NCBI RefSeq assembly: GCF_019968765.1
Contig: NZ_CP074149.1
Location: 4,092,001 to 4,156,000, forward strand
Direction of reading: 5' to 3'
From: Enterobacter sp. JBIWA008
Lineage (GTDB): Bacteria; Pseudomonadota; Gammaproteobacteria; Enterobacterales; Enterobacteriaceae
Length of the DNA stretch: 64,000 nt
Position numbers and translations under genes: made by a program. The notes under the pieces are model-generated. The model had not been told where the DNA came from and did no database searches. It saw only the letters and a program-made list of their open reading frames with translations. Below, one piece after another: positions 30,466-41,415 of this stretch (positions within the stretch are counted from its first letter, which is position 1; each line of letters starts with the position of its first letter).

Positions 30466-31293
30466 ATGTTAGCAGCTCAGGTCACTGATAATACGTATAA
30501 AGGCTGGCAGGCGTCGCTTGCCCTGCAGTTTTGTCACACCCCTGAGAAAACCCTCCTGCACTCCGCCCACCACGTCGGGCCGCTCACCGTTCAACGTCCG
30601 TTTTACCCCGAAGGGGAAACCTGTCACCTTTACCTGCTGCACCCGCCCGGCGGGATTGTGGGCGGCGATACGCTGGACATTTCCGTTCGGCTGGACGCCA
30701 AAAGCCATGTGCTTATCACCATGCCCGGCGCCAGCAAGTTCTATCGCAGCAGCGGCCCGCAGGCTCGTCTGAACCAGCATTTTTATCTCGATGAAGATTC
30801 CATCCTGGAGTGGCTGCCGCAGGACACGATTATTTTTCCCGGCGCGAATGCCGCGCTGCGCTCTGTTTTTCATCTGAAGGCCTCCAGCACGCTGCTGGCG
30901 TGGGAGCTGTACTGTCTGGGCCGCCCGGTGATCGGTGAGACCTTCAGCCACGGCACGCTGGAGAGCCGCCTTGAAATCTGGGTTGAAGACGAACCGCGCC
31001 TGATTGAGCGCCAGCATCTTAGCGACGGCGATCTCACGCCCGTCGCCGGACGTCCGTGGCTCGGCACGCTGCTGTTCTATCCGGCCAAAGAAGAACATCT
31101 CGACGCGGTGCGCGAACGGCTCGCCCCGCTGGAAAATTATGCGGGTGCAACGCTCACCGATGACCTGCTGTCGGTGCGTTTTCTCTCCCACGACAACCTG
31201 ATTTGCCAGCGGGTGATGCGCGACGTCTGGCAGTCGCTTCGCCCGCTTCTCACCACCAAACCCGCCTGTTCGCCGCGTATCTGGCAGACATAA
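30466..31293 (+). CDS. ureD: Urease accessory protein UreD
   Basis: This 275-residue UreD/UreH family protein carries the family signature [12 protein letters not shown] near residue 60. UreD binds apo-urease first and then recruits UreF and UreG for nickel delivery. It is the first gene of a compact rightward urease cluster, ten bases before ureA. No ureR activator gene lies beside it, so control is probably not by urea-responsive UreR. Confidence 0.95.
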   Translation: MLAAQVTDNTYKGWQASLALQFCHTPEKTLLHSAHHVGPLTVQRPFYPEGETCHLYLLHPPGGIVGGDTLDISVRLDAKSHVLITMPGASKFYRSSGPQARLNQHFYLDEDSILEWLPQDTIIFPGANAALRSVFHLKASSTLLAWELYCLGRPVIGETFSHGTLESRLEIWVEDEPRLIERQHLSDGDLTPVAGRPWLGTLLFYPAKEEHLDAVRERLAPLENYAGATLTDDLLSVRFLSHDNLICQRVMRDVWQSLRPLLTTKPACSPRIWQT

Positions 31294-31303
31294 GAGAAAC
31301 GTT

Positions 31304-31606
31304 ATGGAACTGACCCCCAGAGAAAAAGACAAGCTGTTGCTGTTCACCGCCGCGCTGGTTGCCGAACGCCGCCTTGCGCGCGGGGTAAAGCTCAATTACC
31401 CGGAATCGGTCGCGCTGATCAGCGCCTTCATTATGGAAGGCGCGCGCGATGGCGAAACCGTCGCCTCGCTGATGGAAGCGGGCCGCCACGTCCTGAGGCG
31501 CGACCAGGTTATGGAGGGCGTCCCGGAGATGATCCCGGATATTCAGGTCGAAGCCACCTTCCCGGACGGATCCAAGCTCGTCACCGTCCATAACCCGATC
31601 GTCTAA
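31304..31606 (+). CDS. ureA: Urease gamma subunit
   Basis: This 100-residue subunit is of normal length, starting [20 protein letters not shown] and ending [14 protein letters not shown] ([11 protein letters not shown]). It forms the (UreABC)3 enzyme that hydrolyses urea to ammonia and carbamate. A strong AAGGAG for ureB overlaps its stop region. Confidence 0.98.
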   Translation: MELTPREKDKLLLFTAALVAERRLARGVKLNYPESVALISAFIMEGARDGETVASLMEAGRHVLRRDQVMEGVPEMIPDIQVEATFPDGSKLVTVHNPIV

Positions 31607-31616
31607 GGAGCGCGTG

Positions 31617-31931
31617 ATGATCCCAGGCGAATACCGGATCCAGTCCGGAAATATTGCCCTCAACGTCGGGCGTGAAACCCAAAGCGTGGTTGTCGAAAAC
31701 CACGGCGACAGGCCGATCCAGGTCGGATCGCACTACCACTTTTACGAGGTCAACCCGGCGCTGAAGTTCGATCGGGAAACCACCAAAGGCTATCGGCTGA
31801 ACATCCCGGCGGGCACCGCCGTGCGCTTTGAGCCCGGCCAGAAGCGGGAAGTGACGCTGGTTCAGGTCACGGGCGCGCAGCGCATTTTCGGTTTTCGCGG
31901 CAGGGTGATGGGCGAGGTGAAACATGGCTGA
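31617..31931 (+). CDS. ureB: Urease beta subunit
   Basis: This 104-residue subunit contains the conserved [11 protein letters not shown] and RIFGFRG segments. The ATG at 31617 lies six bases after AAGGAG and gives the usual MIPGEY start; a GTG one codon before was rejected. Its end overlaps ureC by eight bases, which suggests translational coupling. Confidence 0.98.
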   Translation: MIPGEYRIQSGNIALNVGRETQSVVVENHGDRPIQVGSHYHFYEVNPALKFDRETTKGYRLNIPAGTAVRFEPGQKREVTLVQVTGAQRIFGFRGRVMGEVKHG

Positions 31932-33627
31932 GATTTCGCGCCGGGCGTATGCCGATATGTTCGGCCCCACTACCGGAGATAAAGTGCGGCTGGCCGACAG
32001 CGAGCTGTGGATCGAAGTGGAAGACGATCTCACGGTCTACGGCGAAGAGGTCAAATTCGGCGGCGGGAAGGTGATCCGTGACGGCATGGGTCAGGGGCAG
32101 ATGACCGCAGACGGCTGCGTGGATCTGGTTCTCACCAACGCGCTGATTGTCGATCACTGGGGGATCGTAAAAGCCGATATCGGCGTCAAGAACGGGCGGA
32201 TCTTCGCCGTCGGCAAAGCCGGAAACCCGGACATTCAGCCCGGCGTGACGATCCCGATTGGCGCGGCAACGGAAGTGATTGCCGCCGAGGGGAAGATCGT
32301 CACCGCCGGTGGGATCGACACCCACATCCACTGGATCTGCCCGCAGCAGGCGGAAGAGGCGCTGGTCTCCGGCGTCACCACCATGATCGGCGGCGGCACC
32401 GGACCGGCGGCGGGCACCAACGCCACCACCTGCACGCCGGGGCCGTGGTATATCGCCCGCATGCTGCAGGCTGCCGATACGCTGCCGGTGAATATCGGCC
32501 TGCTCGGCAAAGGTAACGGCTCCAATCCGGACGCCCTGCGCGAGCAGATTGCCGCGGGCGCCATCGGGCTGAAGATCCACGAAGACTGGGGCGCGACGCC
32601 TGCGGCGATCAACTGCTCGCTGGAAGTCGCTGACGAGATGGATATTCAGGTGGCGCTGCACAGCGACACGCTGAACGAGTCCGGGTTTGTCGAAGACACG
32701 CTGGCGGCCATCGGCGGGCGCACCATCCACACCTTCCACACCGAGGGCGCGGGCGGCGGTCACGCGCCGGATATCATCACCGCCTGCGCGCACCCGAATA
32801 TTCTGCCCTCTTCCACCAACCCGACCCTGCCCTACACGGTCAATACTATCGACGAGCATCTCGACATGCTGATGGTTTGTCATCACCTCGACCCGGATAT
32901 CGCCGAGGACGTGGCGTTTGCCGAATCCCGCATTCGTCGTGAAACCATCGCCGCTGAAGACGTGCTGCACGACATCGGCGCGTTCTCGCTCACGTCGTCA
33001 GATTCGCAGGCCATGGGCCGCGTCGGGGAAGTGATTATCCGCACCTGGCAGGTGGCGCACCGCATGAAGGTCCAGCGCGGCGCGCTGCCGGAAGAGACCG
33101 GCGATAACGATAACTTCCGCGTGAAGCGCTATGTCGCCAAATACACCATTAACCCGGCGCTCACCCACGGCATCGCCCACGAGGTCGGTTCGATTGAGGC
33201 GGGCAAGCTGGCGGATCTCGTGGTCTGGTCTCCGGCGTTCTTCGGCGTCAAGCCCGCCACCATCGTCAAGGGCGGGATGATCGCCTGCGCGCCAATGGGC
33301 GATATCAACGCCTCGATCCCCATGCCGCAGCCGGTGCATTACCGTCCGATGTTTGGATCGCTGGGCGCCGCGCGCCACGCCACCCGACTGACGTTTATCT
33401 CGCAGGCCGCCAGTGCGAACGGCATTCCGCAGCAGCTCAACCTGCAGAGCTCCACCGCGGTGGTGAAAGGCTGCCGGACGGTGAAAAAGGCGGACATGAT
33501 CCACAACGGCCTGCAGCCGAATATCACCGTCGACTCACAAACCTACGAGGTGCGCGTCGACGGTGAACTGATAACCAGCGAACCGGCTGACGTTCTGCCG
33601 ATGGCGCAACGCTATTTCCTGTTTTGA
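31924..33627 (+). CDS. ureC: Urease alpha (catalytic) subunit
   Basis: This 567-residue amidohydrolase holds the nickel centre. Visible parts are the first metal histidines in [14 protein letters not shown] and the lysine to be carbamylated in [10 protein letters not shown] (about residue 217). The active-site flap histidine is in [20 protein letters not shown]. All key residues look intact, so the enzyme should be active once loaded with nickel by UreDEFG. Confidence 0.98.
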   Translation: MAEISRRAYADMFGPTTGDKVRLADSELWIEVEDDLTVYGEEVKFGGGKVIRDGMGQGQMTADGCVDLVLTNALIVDHWGIVKADIGVKNGRIFAVGKAGNPDIQPGVTIPIGAATEVIAAEGKIVTAGGIDTHIHWICPQQAEEALVSGVTTMIGGGTGPAAGTNATTCTPGPWYIARMLQAADTLPVNIGLLGKGNGSNPDALREQIAAGAIGLKIHEDWGATPAAINCSLEVADEMDIQVALHSDTLNESGFVEDTLAAIGGRTIHTFHTEGAGGGHAPDIITACAHPNILPSSTNPTLPYTVNTIDEHLDMLMVCHHLDPDIAEDVAFAESRIRRETIAAEDVLHDIGAFSLTSSDSQAMGRVGEVIIRTWQVAHRMKVQRGALPEETGDNDNFRVKRYVAKYTINPALTHGIAHEVGSIEAGKLADLVVWSPAFFGVKPATIVKGGMIACAPMGDINASIPMPQPVHYRPMFGSLGAARHATRLTFISQAASANGIPQQLNLQSSTAVVKGCRTVKKADMIHNGLQPNITVDSQTYEVRVDGELITSEPADVLPMAQRYFLF

Positions 33628-33636
33628 GGAGTGATG

Positions 33637-34101
33637 ATGATCTATTTAACCCAACGCCTGGACCATGCGCATCCGATTACCGCCAGCGTCACGCTGCCGA
33701 TTGACGTGCGGGTGAAAAGCCGCGCTCGCGTATCGCTGAACGACGGCCGCGAAGCCGGGCTGATGCTGCCGCGCGGCCTGCTGCTGCGCGGGGGCGATCT
33801 GCTGACTACCGACGACGGCAGCGAGGTTGTCGAGGTGATCGCCGCCCCGGAGTCGGTTTCCGTGGTGCGCTGTACGGATCCTTTCCTGCTCGCCCGCGCC
33901 TGCTACCACCTGGGCAACCGCCACGTGCCGCTGCAAATCATGCCCGGCGAGCTGCGCTATCACCACGACCACGTTCTCGACGACATGCTGCGCCAGTTCG
34001 GGCTGGAAGTGGCCTACGCCAGCCTGCCGTTTGAGCCGGAAGCAGGCGCTTACACCAGCGATGCCCACAGCCACAGCCATTCTCACGCTCATTCACATTA
34101 A
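33637..34101 (+). CDS. ureE: Urease nickel metallochaperone UreE
   Basis: This 154-residue protein has a peptide-binding N-terminal domain, a metal-binding C-terminal domain (GNRHVPLQIMPGELRY) and a histidine-rich tail (SHSHSHAHSH) that binds extra nickel. The start codons GTG, ATG and ATG stand in a row; the last (33637) has GAGGA at six bases and matches relatives. The tail is shorter than in Klebsiella aerogenes. Confidence 0.96.
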   Translation: MIYLTQRLDHAHPITASVTLPIDVRVKSRARVSLNDGREAGLMLPRGLLLRGGDLLTTDDGSEVVEVIAAPESVSVVRCTDPFLLARACYHLGNRHVPLQIMPGELRYHHDHVLDDMLRQFGLEVAYASLPFEPEAGAYTSDAHSHSHSHAHSH

Positions 34102-34110
34102 GGATTAATC

Positions 34111-34650
34111 ATGCGCAAGTTACTCCCTCTGTTACTGCTGGCTTTTTCCGTTCCCGCGCTCGCGCATCCCGGCCACGGTACCGACAGCTTCCAGGCCGGA
34201 TTTCTTCATCCGCTGACCGGGATCGATCACCTGCTGATGCTGGCGGGCGCAGGCGTGCTCTCGGCGCTGAGCGGTCGCAAACTCCTGCTGCCGTTTGCCA
34301 CCCTCGGGATGATGCTTGTCGGCGCCATTGCGGGCAGCCTGCTCGGCGGCTTCAGCGGCATGGAGATGCTGATTATCGCCTCGCTGGCGGTATCCGGCGT
34401 GATGATGTTTAAAACCGAAAATCGTCTTCTGCTGGCGGTGCCTGCCCTGGCGATGTTCCACGGCTGGGCGCACGGCGTGGAGATGTCCGGCCACAGCTTC
34501 TGGCTCTTCACCAGCGGGTTTATGCTCGCCAGCGCCACGGTGCTGTGCGCCAGCTTTGCTGCGGGGCTACTGCTGCGCCGTCACGACGGCCTGCGTAAAA
34601 CCTTCGGCGGCGGGCTGATCGTCTCCGCCCTGCTGGCGCTGATGAGCTGA
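34111..34650 (+). CDS. ureJ: HupE/UreJ-family nickel permease
   Basis: This 179-residue membrane protein has a signal-like N-terminus ([18 protein letters not shown]), then HPGHG and about six helices. The family motif is [19 protein letters not shown], with further histidines in [15 protein letters not shown]. HupE/UreJ proteins import nickel or cobalt. Placement between ureE and ureF supports nickel supply to urease. It shares one base with ureF (TGATG). The Klebsiella and E. coli O157 clusters run ureDABCEFG without it. Confidence 0.92.
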   Translation: MRKLLPLLLLAFSVPALAHPGHGTDSFQAGFLHPLTGIDHLLMLAGAGVLSALSGRKLLLPFATLGMMLVGAIAGSLLGGFSGMEMLIIASLAVSGVMMFKTENRLLLAVPALAMFHGWAHGVEMSGHSFWLFTSGFMLASATVLCASFAAGLLLRRHDGLRKTFGGGLIVSALLALMS

Positions 34651-35324
34651 TGGAACACGCCCGCCAGAGGCTGCGCCTGATGCAGCTCTCCAGCAGCAGC
34701 CTGCCGGTCGGGTCATTTACCTGGTCGCAGGGGCTGGAGTGGGCCGTTGAGGCAGGCTGGGTCACGGACGCCGACGCGTTCAAACGCTGGCAAATTCAGC
34801 AGATGGAGCAGAGCTTTTTCTGCGTCGATCTGCCGCTGTTTATCCGTCTTTATCAGGCCTGTGAGCAAGGCGATCTTACAAATGCAAAACGCTGGACGTC
34901 CTGGCTGCTCGCCTGCCGGGAAACGCGCGAGCTGCGCGAAGAGGAGCGCAACCGTGGGGCGGCGTTTACGCGACTGATTAAGAGCTGGGAACCTGATTGT
35001 CCGCCCGAATGGCTGCCGCTGTTTATGCAAAGCCAGCTCTGCGGCATGGCCTGGCTCGGCGTGCGCTGGGGCATTAGCGCGCGCGAGCTGGCGCTGAGCC
35101 TCGGCTACAGCTGGATGGAGAGCGCGGTCATGGCGGGCGTCAAGCTGGTGCCGTTTGGGCAACAGGCCGCGCAGCAGCTGATTATCGAACTGAGCGACCA
35201 TTTTGCCGCCGGGTTTGAACAGGCATTTTTACGACGCGACGACGCGCTGGGGGCCGCAACGCCGCTGTCCGCCATCGCCTCCGCGCGCCACGAAACCCAA
35301 TATTCACGACTATTCCGTTCCTGA
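34650..35324 (+). CDS. ureF: Urease accessory protein UreF
   Basis: This 224-residue helical protein has the conserved [18 protein letters not shown] at its start and the [13 protein letters not shown] region. It bridges UreD and UreG in the activation complex. The ATG overlaps the ureJ stop by one base. Confidence 0.96.
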   Translation: MEHARQRLRLMQLSSSSLPVGSFTWSQGLEWAVEAGWVTDADAFKRWQIQQMEQSFFCVDLPLFIRLYQACEQGDLTNAKRWTSWLLACRETRELREEERNRGAAFTRLIKSWEPDCPPEWLPLFMQSQLCGMAWLGVRWGISARELALSLGYSWMESAVMAGVKLVPFGQQAAQQLIIELSDHFAAGFEQAFLRRDDALGAATPLSAIASARHETQYSRLFRS

Positions 35325-35333
35325 GGAGTCAAC

Positions 35334-35951
35334 ATGGCTGATTACAAACATCCCCTGCGCGTGGGCGTGGGCGGCCCGGTAGGGTCGGGCAAAACCGCGC
35401 TGCTGGAAGCGCTCTGCAAGGCAATGCGCGATACGTACCATCTTGCGGTGGTGACCAACGATATCTACACCAAAGAGGATCAGCGCATCCTGACCGAGGC
35501 GGGCGCGCTGGAGCCGGAGCGCATCGTGGGCGTGGAGACGGGCGGCTGCCCGCATACCGCCATCCGCGAAGATGCCTCGATGAACCTGGCGGCGGTGGAA
35601 GCGTTAAGCGAGAAGTTCGGCAATCTGGATCTGATCTTCGTGGAAAGCGGCGGGGACAACCTGAGCGCGACGTTCAGCCCGGAGCTGGCGGATCTGACCA
35701 TCTACGTCATCGACGTGGCCGAAGGGGAAAAAATCCCCCGCAAGGGCGGACCGGGGATCACCAAATCCGATTTTCTGGTGATCAACAAAACCGATCTCGC
35801 GCCGTACGTGGGTGCCTCGCTGGAGGTAATGGAGCGCGATACCAACCGCATGCGCGGCGAGCGTCCGTGGACATTTACCAACCTGAAGGCGGGTGACGGT
35901 TTAGCGACGATTATTGCGTTTCTGGAAGAGAAAGGGATGTTGCGGGTGTAG
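35334..35951 (+). CDS. ureG: Urease accessory GTPase UreG
   Basis: This 205-residue SIMIBI-class GTPase has the P-loop [15 protein letters not shown] (residues 14-28). The nickel-binding Cys-Pro-His is in [13 protein letters not shown], and the base-recognition [10 protein letters not shown] follows. GTP hydrolysis drives nickel insertion into UreC. It is the last gene of the cluster; a dispersed repeat follows. Confidence 0.98.
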   Translation: MADYKHPLRVGVGGPVGSGKTALLEALCKAMRDTYHLAVVTNDIYTKEDQRILTEAGALEPERIVGVETGGCPHTAIREDASMNLAAVEALSEKFGNLDLIFVESGGDNLSATFSPELADLTIYVIDVAEGEKIPRKGGPGITKSDFLVINKTDLAPYVGASLEVMERDTNRMRGERPWTFTNLKAGDGLATIIAFLEEKGMLRV

Positions 35952-35961
35952 TCAAACGATC

Positions 35962-35994
35962 CCCTCTCCCTGTGGGAGAGGGTTAGGATGAGGG
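35962..35994 (-). repeat. Dispersed intergenic repeat, copy 6
   Basis: This full copy, in minus orientation, lies between the convergent ends of ureG and tsaD and fills almost the whole gap. Confidence 0.82.
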
Positions 35995-35995
35995 A

Positions 35996-37009
35996 TTACG
36001 CCTCCGGCAGTTCCGCCAGCGGCCAGCGCGGACGCACGGACACGCTCAGGTCAGACGTTGCCCCGGCATTCAGGCGCACCATTCCGGCGTAGGCGATCAT
36101 CGCGCCGTTATCGGTACAGAATTCCGGACGGGCATAGAACACTTCCCCGCGGCGCTTTTGCATCATTTCGGCGAGCTTCGCGCGCAGCGTGCGGTTAGCG
36201 CTCACGCCGCCAGCCATCACCAGACGCTTGAAGCCGGTCTGATCCAGCGCGCGCTTGCACTTGATCATCAGCGTATCAACCACCGCATCTTCGAACGCAC
36301 GGGCGATATCGGCCCGGGTCTGCTCGCTGTCATCGTTAGTACGGATCGTATTCGCCGCGAAGGTTTTCAGGCCGGAGAAGCTGAAATCCAGACCCGGACG
36401 GTCGGTCATCGGACGCGGGAAGACAAAGCGCCCTTCCGTTCCCTGTGACGCCATTTTTGACAGCATCGGGCCGCCCGGGTAATCCAGACCCAGCAGCTTG
36501 GCGGTTTTATCGAACGCTTCACCGGCGGCGTCGTCGATCGACTCGCCCAGCAGCTCGTATTTGCCAATCCCCGTGACGCTAATCAGCTGCGTATGACCGC
36601 CGGAAACCAGCAGCGCCACAAACGGAAATTCAGGCGGATTCTCTTCCAGCATCGGCGCCAGAAGGTGTCCTTCCATATGGTGAACCGGAATGGCCGGAAC
36701 ATCCCACGCAAACGCCAGCGAACGACCAACCGTCGCGCCAACCAGCAGCGCGCCGACCAGCCCCGGGCCTGCGGTATACGCCACTGCATCAATCTCTTTT
36801 GCCGTTAATCCCGCTTCTTTCAGCGCCGCCTGGATCAGGGGAACCGTTTTACGCACGTGGTCACGAGAGGCCAGTTCCGGCACGACGCCGCCGTAGTCAG
36901 CGTGCAATTTCACCTGACTATACAGCTGGTTGGCCAGAAGCCCTTTTTCGTCGTCGTAAATGGCGATGCCGGTTTCATCGCAGGATGTTTCAATACCCAG
37001 TACACGCAT
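35996..37009 (-). CDS. tsaD: tRNA N6-threonylcarbamoyladenosine synthase, TsaD
   Basis: This 337-residue ASKHA-fold protein is of the Kae1/TsaD family. The metal-binding histidines are in [10 protein letters not shown] and nucleotide contacts are in LVSGGHTQL and [13 protein letters not shown]. With TsaB, TsaE and TsaC it makes t6A at position 37 of ANN-decoding tRNAs. It is divergent from rpsU, as in E. coli. Confidence 0.97.
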   Translation of the reverse strand: MRVLGIETSCDETGIAIYDDEKGLLANQLYSQVKLHADYGGVVPELASRDHVRKTVPLIQAALKEAGLTAKEIDAVAYTAGPGLVGALLVGATVGRSLAFAWDVPAIPVHHMEGHLLAPMLEENPPEFPFVALLVSGGHTQLISVTGIGKYELLGESIDDAAGEAFDKTAKLLGLDYPGGPMLSKMASQGTEGRFVFPRPMTDRPGLDFSFSGLKTFAANTIRTNDDSEQTRADIARAFEDAVVDTLMIKCKRALDQTGFKRLVMAGGVSANRTLRAKLAEMMQKRRGEVFYARPEFCTDNGAMIAYAGMVRLNAGATSDLSVSVRPRWPLAELPEA

Positions 37010-37071
37010 GACTTGTTTTACCTCGTTTCAATACCGCGCAGTGTAGAGCCTGGGCGGGTTGATGTAAAACT

Positions 37072-37104
37072 TTGTTCGCCCCAGGAAGAAGGCTCGTGTA
37101 TACT
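37072..37104 (+). promoter_or_regulatory. Candidate main promoter of rpsU-dnaG-rpoD
   Basis: A TATACT hexamer at 37099-37104, preceded by GTG, could be an extended -10. A TTGTTC at 37072-37077 is a possible -35 but is spaced too widely (21 bases). The position agrees with the upstream promoter of the E. coli macromolecular synthesis operon. Confidence 0.4.
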
Positions 37105-37206
37105 CCTCACCCTTATTAAAGTCCCTTTCAAAATCGCATCGGTGCTTTACAAAGCAGCAGCATTTGCAGTAAAATTCCGCACCATTTTGAAATAAGCTGG
37201 CGTTGA

Positions 37207-37461
<255 letters not shown>

Positions 37462-37465
37462 TTGG

Positions 37466-37546
37466 TTGAGGGCCTCAGCCCTCAATTGACAGACAGAGTA
37501 ATAGTCGTAAGGCCGTGCTTCCGGAAGGAATGCGCGGCTTGTTTTC
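37466..37546 (+). terminator. rpsU-dnaG attenuating hairpins
   Basis: A perfect hairpin (TTGAGGGC / GCCCTCAA) at 37466-37485 is followed by a second stem at 37509-37540 (AAGGCCGTGC / GCGCGGCTT) ending in TTGTTTTCG. The second corresponds to the known partial terminator that keeps primase levels far below S21 in E. coli. Confidence 0.75.
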
Positions 37547-37576
37547 GTTTATAAGTCGCTTAAAATTTTGGGGCAT

Positions 37577-39322
37577 ATGGCCGGAAGAATCCCACGCGTT
37601 TTCATCAATGACCTGCTTGCCAGAACCGACATCGTCGATCTCATCGACGCGCGGGTAAAGCTAAAAAAGCAGGGCAAGAACTACCATGCGTGCTGTCCGT
37701 TCCATAACGAAAAAACCCCCTCCTTCACCGTAAACGGTGAAAAACAGTTCTACCATTGCTTCGGCTGTGGCGCACACGGTAATGCCGTCGATTTTTTAAT
37801 GAATTACGACAAGCTCGAGTTCGTTGAAACCGTCGAAGAGCTGGCGGCGATGCATAACCTTGAAGTGCCGTATGAAGCAGGCAGTGGGCCAAGTCAGATC
37901 GAGCGTCATCAACGGCAAACGCTGTATCAACTGATGGATGGCCTGAATTCGTTTTACCAACAGTCTCTTAAGCACTCTGCGGCTGAGCCTGCGCGTCAGT
38001 ATTTGAACAAGCGCGGACTGAGCGACGATGTCATTGCGCGTTTCGCTATTGGTTACGCCCCGCCCGGCTGGGACAACGTGTTAAAGCGTTTTGGCGGCAA
38101 TAGCGAAGATCGTAAGTCTCTCATCGATGCAGGCATGCTGGTCACCAACGACCAGGGACGAAGCTACGACCGCTTCCGCGAACGGGTCATGTTCCCAATC
38201 CGCGACAAGCGTGGCCGGGTCATTGGTTTTGGTGGTCGCGTGCTGGGTGATGCCCTGCCGAAATACCTCAACTCCCCGGAAACCGATATTTTCCATAAGG
38301 GCCGCCAGCTGTACGGTCTTTATGAGGCGCAGCAGAATAATGCGGAACCTCCGCGTCTTCTGGTCGTCGAAGGCTATATGGACGTCGTGGCACTGGCGCA
38401 GTACGACATCAACTACGCGGTTGCGTCGTTAGGCACGTCTACCACCGCCGATCATATTCAACTGCTGTTCAGAGTGACCAACAACGTCATTTGCTGTTAC
38501 GACGGTGACCGCGCAGGACGCGAAGCCGCCTGGCGCGCGCTGGAAACCGCGCTACCCTACATGACCGACGGGCGTCAGCTACGCTTTATGTTCCTGCCCG
38601 ACGGTGAAGACCCGGATACGCTGGTGCGTAAAGAGGGCAAAGCGGCGTTTGAAGCGCGGATGGAGCAGGCTCAGCCGCTCTCCACGTTTTTGTTTAACAG
38701 CCTGATGCCGCAGGTCGATTTGAGTACCCCTGACGGGCGCGCGCAGCTCAGTACGCTGGCGCTGCCGTTAATCAGCCAGGTGCCCGGCGAAACGCTGCGC
38801 ATCTATCTGCGTCAGGAGTTAGGCAACAAGCTCGGCATTCTGGATGACAGCCAGCTTGAACGTTTAATGCCTAAACAGGCTGAAAACGGTGCGGTTCGCC
38901 CCGCGCCTCAGCTAAAACGCACAACCATGCGTATACTGATAGGGTTGCTGGTCCAAAACCCCGAGCTTGCACCTCAGGTGCCGTCGCTGGCGGGTTTAAA
39001 CCACGAAAAATTGCCCGGACTTGGCTTATTTTCAGAACTGGTCAACACGTGTTTGTCTCAGCCAGGTCTGACCACCGGACAACTTTTAGAGCATTATCGC
39101 GGCACAAAAGAGGCCGCTACCCTTGAAAAATTGTCGATGTGGGACGATATAGCAGATAAGGACATTGCAGAAAAAACGTTCACCGACTCTCTCAACCATA
39201 TGTTTGATTCGATGCTTGAGCTGCGCCAGGAAGAGTTGATAGCTCGCGAGCGCACTCACGGTTTAAGCAGCGAAGAACGCCGGGAGCTCTGGATGATTAA
39301 CCAGGAACTGGCGAAGAAATAA
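37577..39322 (+). CDS. dnaG: DNA primase
   Basis: This 581-residue protein has an N-terminal zinc-binding domain (CHACCPFHNEKTPSF, then CFGCG, residues about 38-65). The TOPRIM RNA-polymerase core holds the catalytic VVEGYMDVVAL and YDGDRAGR, and a C-terminal DnaB-binding helical domain follows. It makes primers at replication forks. The ATG at 37577 (MAGRIPRVF) matches E. coli; a TTG three codons before was rejected. No strong RBS is visible, consistent with low expression. Confidence 0.98.
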   Translation: MAGRIPRVFINDLLARTDIVDLIDARVKLKKQGKNYHACCPFHNEKTPSFTVNGEKQFYHCFGCGAHGNAVDFLMNYDKLEFVETVEELAAMHNLEVPYEAGSGPSQIERHQRQTLYQLMDGLNSFYQQSLKHSAAEPARQYLNKRGLSDDVIARFAIGYAPPGWDNVLKRFGGNSEDRKSLIDAGMLVTNDQGRSYDRFRERVMFPIRDKRGRVIGFGGRVLGDALPKYLNSPETDIFHKGRQLYGLYEAQQNNAEPPRLLVVEGYMDVVALAQYDINYAVASLGTSTTADHIQLLFRVTNNVICCYDGDRAGREAAWRALETALPYMTDGRQLRFMFLPDGEDPDTLVRKEGKAAFEARMEQAQPLSTFLFNSLMPQVDLSTPDGRAQLSTLALPLISQVPGETLRIYLRQELGNKLGILDDSQLERLMPKQAENGAVRPAPQLKRTTMRILIGLLVQNPELAPQVPSLAGLNHEKLPGLGLFSELVNTCLSQPGLTTGQLLEHYRGTKEAATLEKLSMWDDIADKDIAEKTFTDSLNHMFDSMLELRQEELIARERTHGLSSEERRELWMINQELAKK

Positions 39323-39476
39323 AGAAATTTAACGGCTTAAGTGCCGAATATCGATCGGGAAGCCCCCGGCAGCCGCACTGAGAGGCAGCGGCAAAAATAT
39401 AAGTACGCCCTCGCTTTAAAGGTTGGCAGCCCCATCGCCGACACCAATCAAACGAATTAAGTGTGGATACCGTCTT

Positions 39477-41324
39477 ATGGAGCAAAACCCGCAGTCACAG
39501 CTGAAACTTCTTGTCCAACGTGGTAAGGAGCAAGGCTATCTGACCTATGCCGAGGTCAATGACCATCTGCCGGAAGATATCGTCGATTCAGATCAAATCG
39601 AAGACATCATCCAAATGATCAATGACATGGGCATTCAGGTGATGGAAGAAGCACCGGATGCCGATGATCTGTTGCTGGCTGAAACCTCCAACAACACTGA
39701 CGAAGATGCGGAAGAAGCTGCTGCACAGGTACTGTCCAGCGTGGAATCTGAAATCGGGCGTACCACTGACCCGGTCCGCATGTACATGCGCGAAATGGGT
39801 ACCGTTGAACTGTTGACCCGCGAAGGCGAAATTGACATCGCAAAACGCATCGAAGACGGGATCAACCAGGTTCAGTGCTCCGTTGCCGAGTACCCGGAAG
39901 CGATCACCTATCTGCTGGAGCAGTACGATCGCGTTGAAGCGGAAGAAGCGCGCCTGTCTGACCTGATCACCGGTTTTGTCGACCCGAACGCTGAAGAAGA
40001 TATGGCACCTACCGCCACTCACGTCGGTTCTGAACTGTCTCAGGAAGAGATGGATGATGACGAAGACGAAGATGAGGAAGAGAGCGACGACGACACTGCG
40101 GACGATGACAACAGCATCGATCCGGAGCTGGCGCGTGAGAAGTTTGCCGAGCTGCGTACCCAGTACGAAGTGACGCGTGACACCATCAAAGCGAAAGGCC
40201 GCAGTCATGCCGCCGCACAGGAAGAGATCCTGAAACTGTCTGAAGTCTTCAAACAGTTCCGCCTGGTGCCAAAACAGTTCGACTACCTGGTAAACAGCAT
40301 GCGCGTGATGATGGATCGCGTACGCACCCAGGAACGCATCATCATGAAGCTGTGCGTTGAGCAGTGCAAAATGCCGAAGAAGAACTTCATCACCCTCTTC
40401 ACCGGCAACGAAACCAGCGAAACCTGGTTCAACGCGGCTATCGCGATGAACAAGCCGTGGTCTGAAAAACTGCACGACGTAAAGGACGATGTCTATCGCG
40501 GTCTGCAGAAGCTGCAGCAGATTGAAGAAGAGACCGGCCTGACCATCGAGCAGGTTAAAGACATCAACCGTCGTATGTCCATCGGTGAAGCGAAAGCCCG
40601 CCGTGCGAAGAAAGAGATGGTTGAAGCGAACTTGCGTCTGGTTATCTCTATCGCCAAGAAATACACCAACCGTGGTCTGCAGTTCCTGGATCTGATTCAG
40701 GAAGGCAACATCGGTCTGATGAAAGCGGTAGATAAGTTTGAATACCGTCGTGGTTACAAGTTCTCCACCTACGCAACCTGGTGGATCCGTCAGGCTATCA
40801 CCCGCTCTATCGCGGATCAGGCGCGCACCATCCGTATTCCGGTGCATATGATTGAGACCATCAACAAGCTCAACCGTATCTCCCGCCAGATGCTGCAGGA
40901 GATGGGCCGCGAGCCGACGCCGGAAGAGCTGGCCGAGCGCATGCTGATGCCGGAAGACAAGATCCGTAAAGTGCTGAAGATCGCCAAAGAGCCAATCTCC
41001 ATGGAAACACCAATCGGTGATGATGAAGATTCGCATCTGGGTGATTTCATCGAGGATACCACCCTCGAGCTGCCGCTGGACTCTGCGACCACCGAGAGCC
41101 TGCGTGCTGCAACGCACGACGTTCTGGCCGGCCTGACCGCCCGTGAAGCGAAAGTCCTGCGTATGCGTTTCGGTATCGACATGAACACCGACCACACGCT
41201 GGAAGAAGTGGGTAAACAGTTCGACGTTACCCGCGAACGTATCCGTCAGATCGAAGCGAAGGCGCTGCGTAAGCTGCGTCATCCAAGCCGCTCTGAAGTG
41301 CTGCGTAGCTTCCTGGACGACTAA
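39477..41324 (+). CDS. rpoD: RNA polymerase sigma-70 factor
   Basis: This 615-residue primary sigma factor has region 1.1 at the start and an acidic non-conserved insert around residues 190-215 (runs of Asp and Glu). Region 2 is seen as [17 protein letters not shown] and [15 protein letters not shown], with regions 3 and 4.2 after it, including [20 protein letters not shown]. It is two residues longer than the E. coli protein. The ATG at 39477 gives the standard MEQNPQSQ start. Confidence 0.99.
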   Translation: MEQNPQSQLKLLVQRGKEQGYLTYAEVNDHLPEDIVDSDQIEDIIQMINDMGIQVMEEAPDADDLLLAETSNNTDEDAEEAAAQVLSSVESEIGRTTDPVRMYMREMGTVELLTREGEIDIAKRIEDGINQVQCSVAEYPEAITYLLEQYDRVEAEEARLSDLITGFVDPNAEEDMAPTATHVGSELSQEEMDDDEDEDEEESDDDTADDDNSIDPELAREKFAELRTQYEVTRDTIKAKGRSHAAAQEEILKLSEVFKQFRLVPKQFDYLVNSMRVMMDRVRTQERIIMKLCVEQCKMPKKNFITLFTGNETSETWFNAAIAMNKPWSEKLHDVKDDVYRGLQKLQQIEEETGLTIEQVKDINRRMSIGEAKARRAKKEMVEANLRLVISIAKKYTNRGLQFLDLIQEGNIGLMKAVDKFEYRRGYKFSTYATWWIRQAITRSIADQARTIRIPVHMIETINKLNRISRQMLQEMGREPTPEELAERMLMPEDKIRKVLKIAKEPISMETPIGDDEDSHLGDFIEDTTLELPLDSATTESLRAATHDVLAGLTAREAKVLRMRFGIDMNTDHTLEEVGKQFDVTRERIRQIEAKALRKLRHPSRSEVLRSFLDD

Positions 41325-41340
41325 TCTGTCCTGATAGTGA

Positions 41341-41369
41341 AAAAGCTCCCAATCGGGAGCTTTTTTTTT
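41341..41369 (+). terminator. Terminator of the rpsU-dnaG-rpoD operon
   Basis: The stem AAGCTCCC / GGGAGCTT with centre AATC is followed by a run of T residues. A residues upstream would allow use by the convergent mug as well. Confidence 0.93.
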
Positions 41370-41377
41370 GTTATTCC

Positions 41378-41397
41378 CTCTCCCTGTTGGTGAGGGC
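41378..41397 (-). repeat. Dispersed intergenic repeat, shortened copy 7
   Basis: CCCTCTCCCTGTTGGTGAGGG keeps both ends of the repeat but has lost the middle hairpin arm. It lies between the rpoD terminator and the mug stop. Confidence 0.65.
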
Positions 41398-41415
41398 ATC
41401 AGGCCGCAGAGGCCC

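Noticed and set aside
36910..36932. LexA-box-like CTG...ACAG inside tsaD
   Set aside because: The two halves are too close together to be a LexA operator, and it lies within a coding region away from any promoter.
39588..41399. Open frame of 603 codons antisense to rpoD
   Set aside because: It is a shadow of the strongly biased rpoD codons. It has no RBS and is unlike any family I know, while the sense strand is certain.
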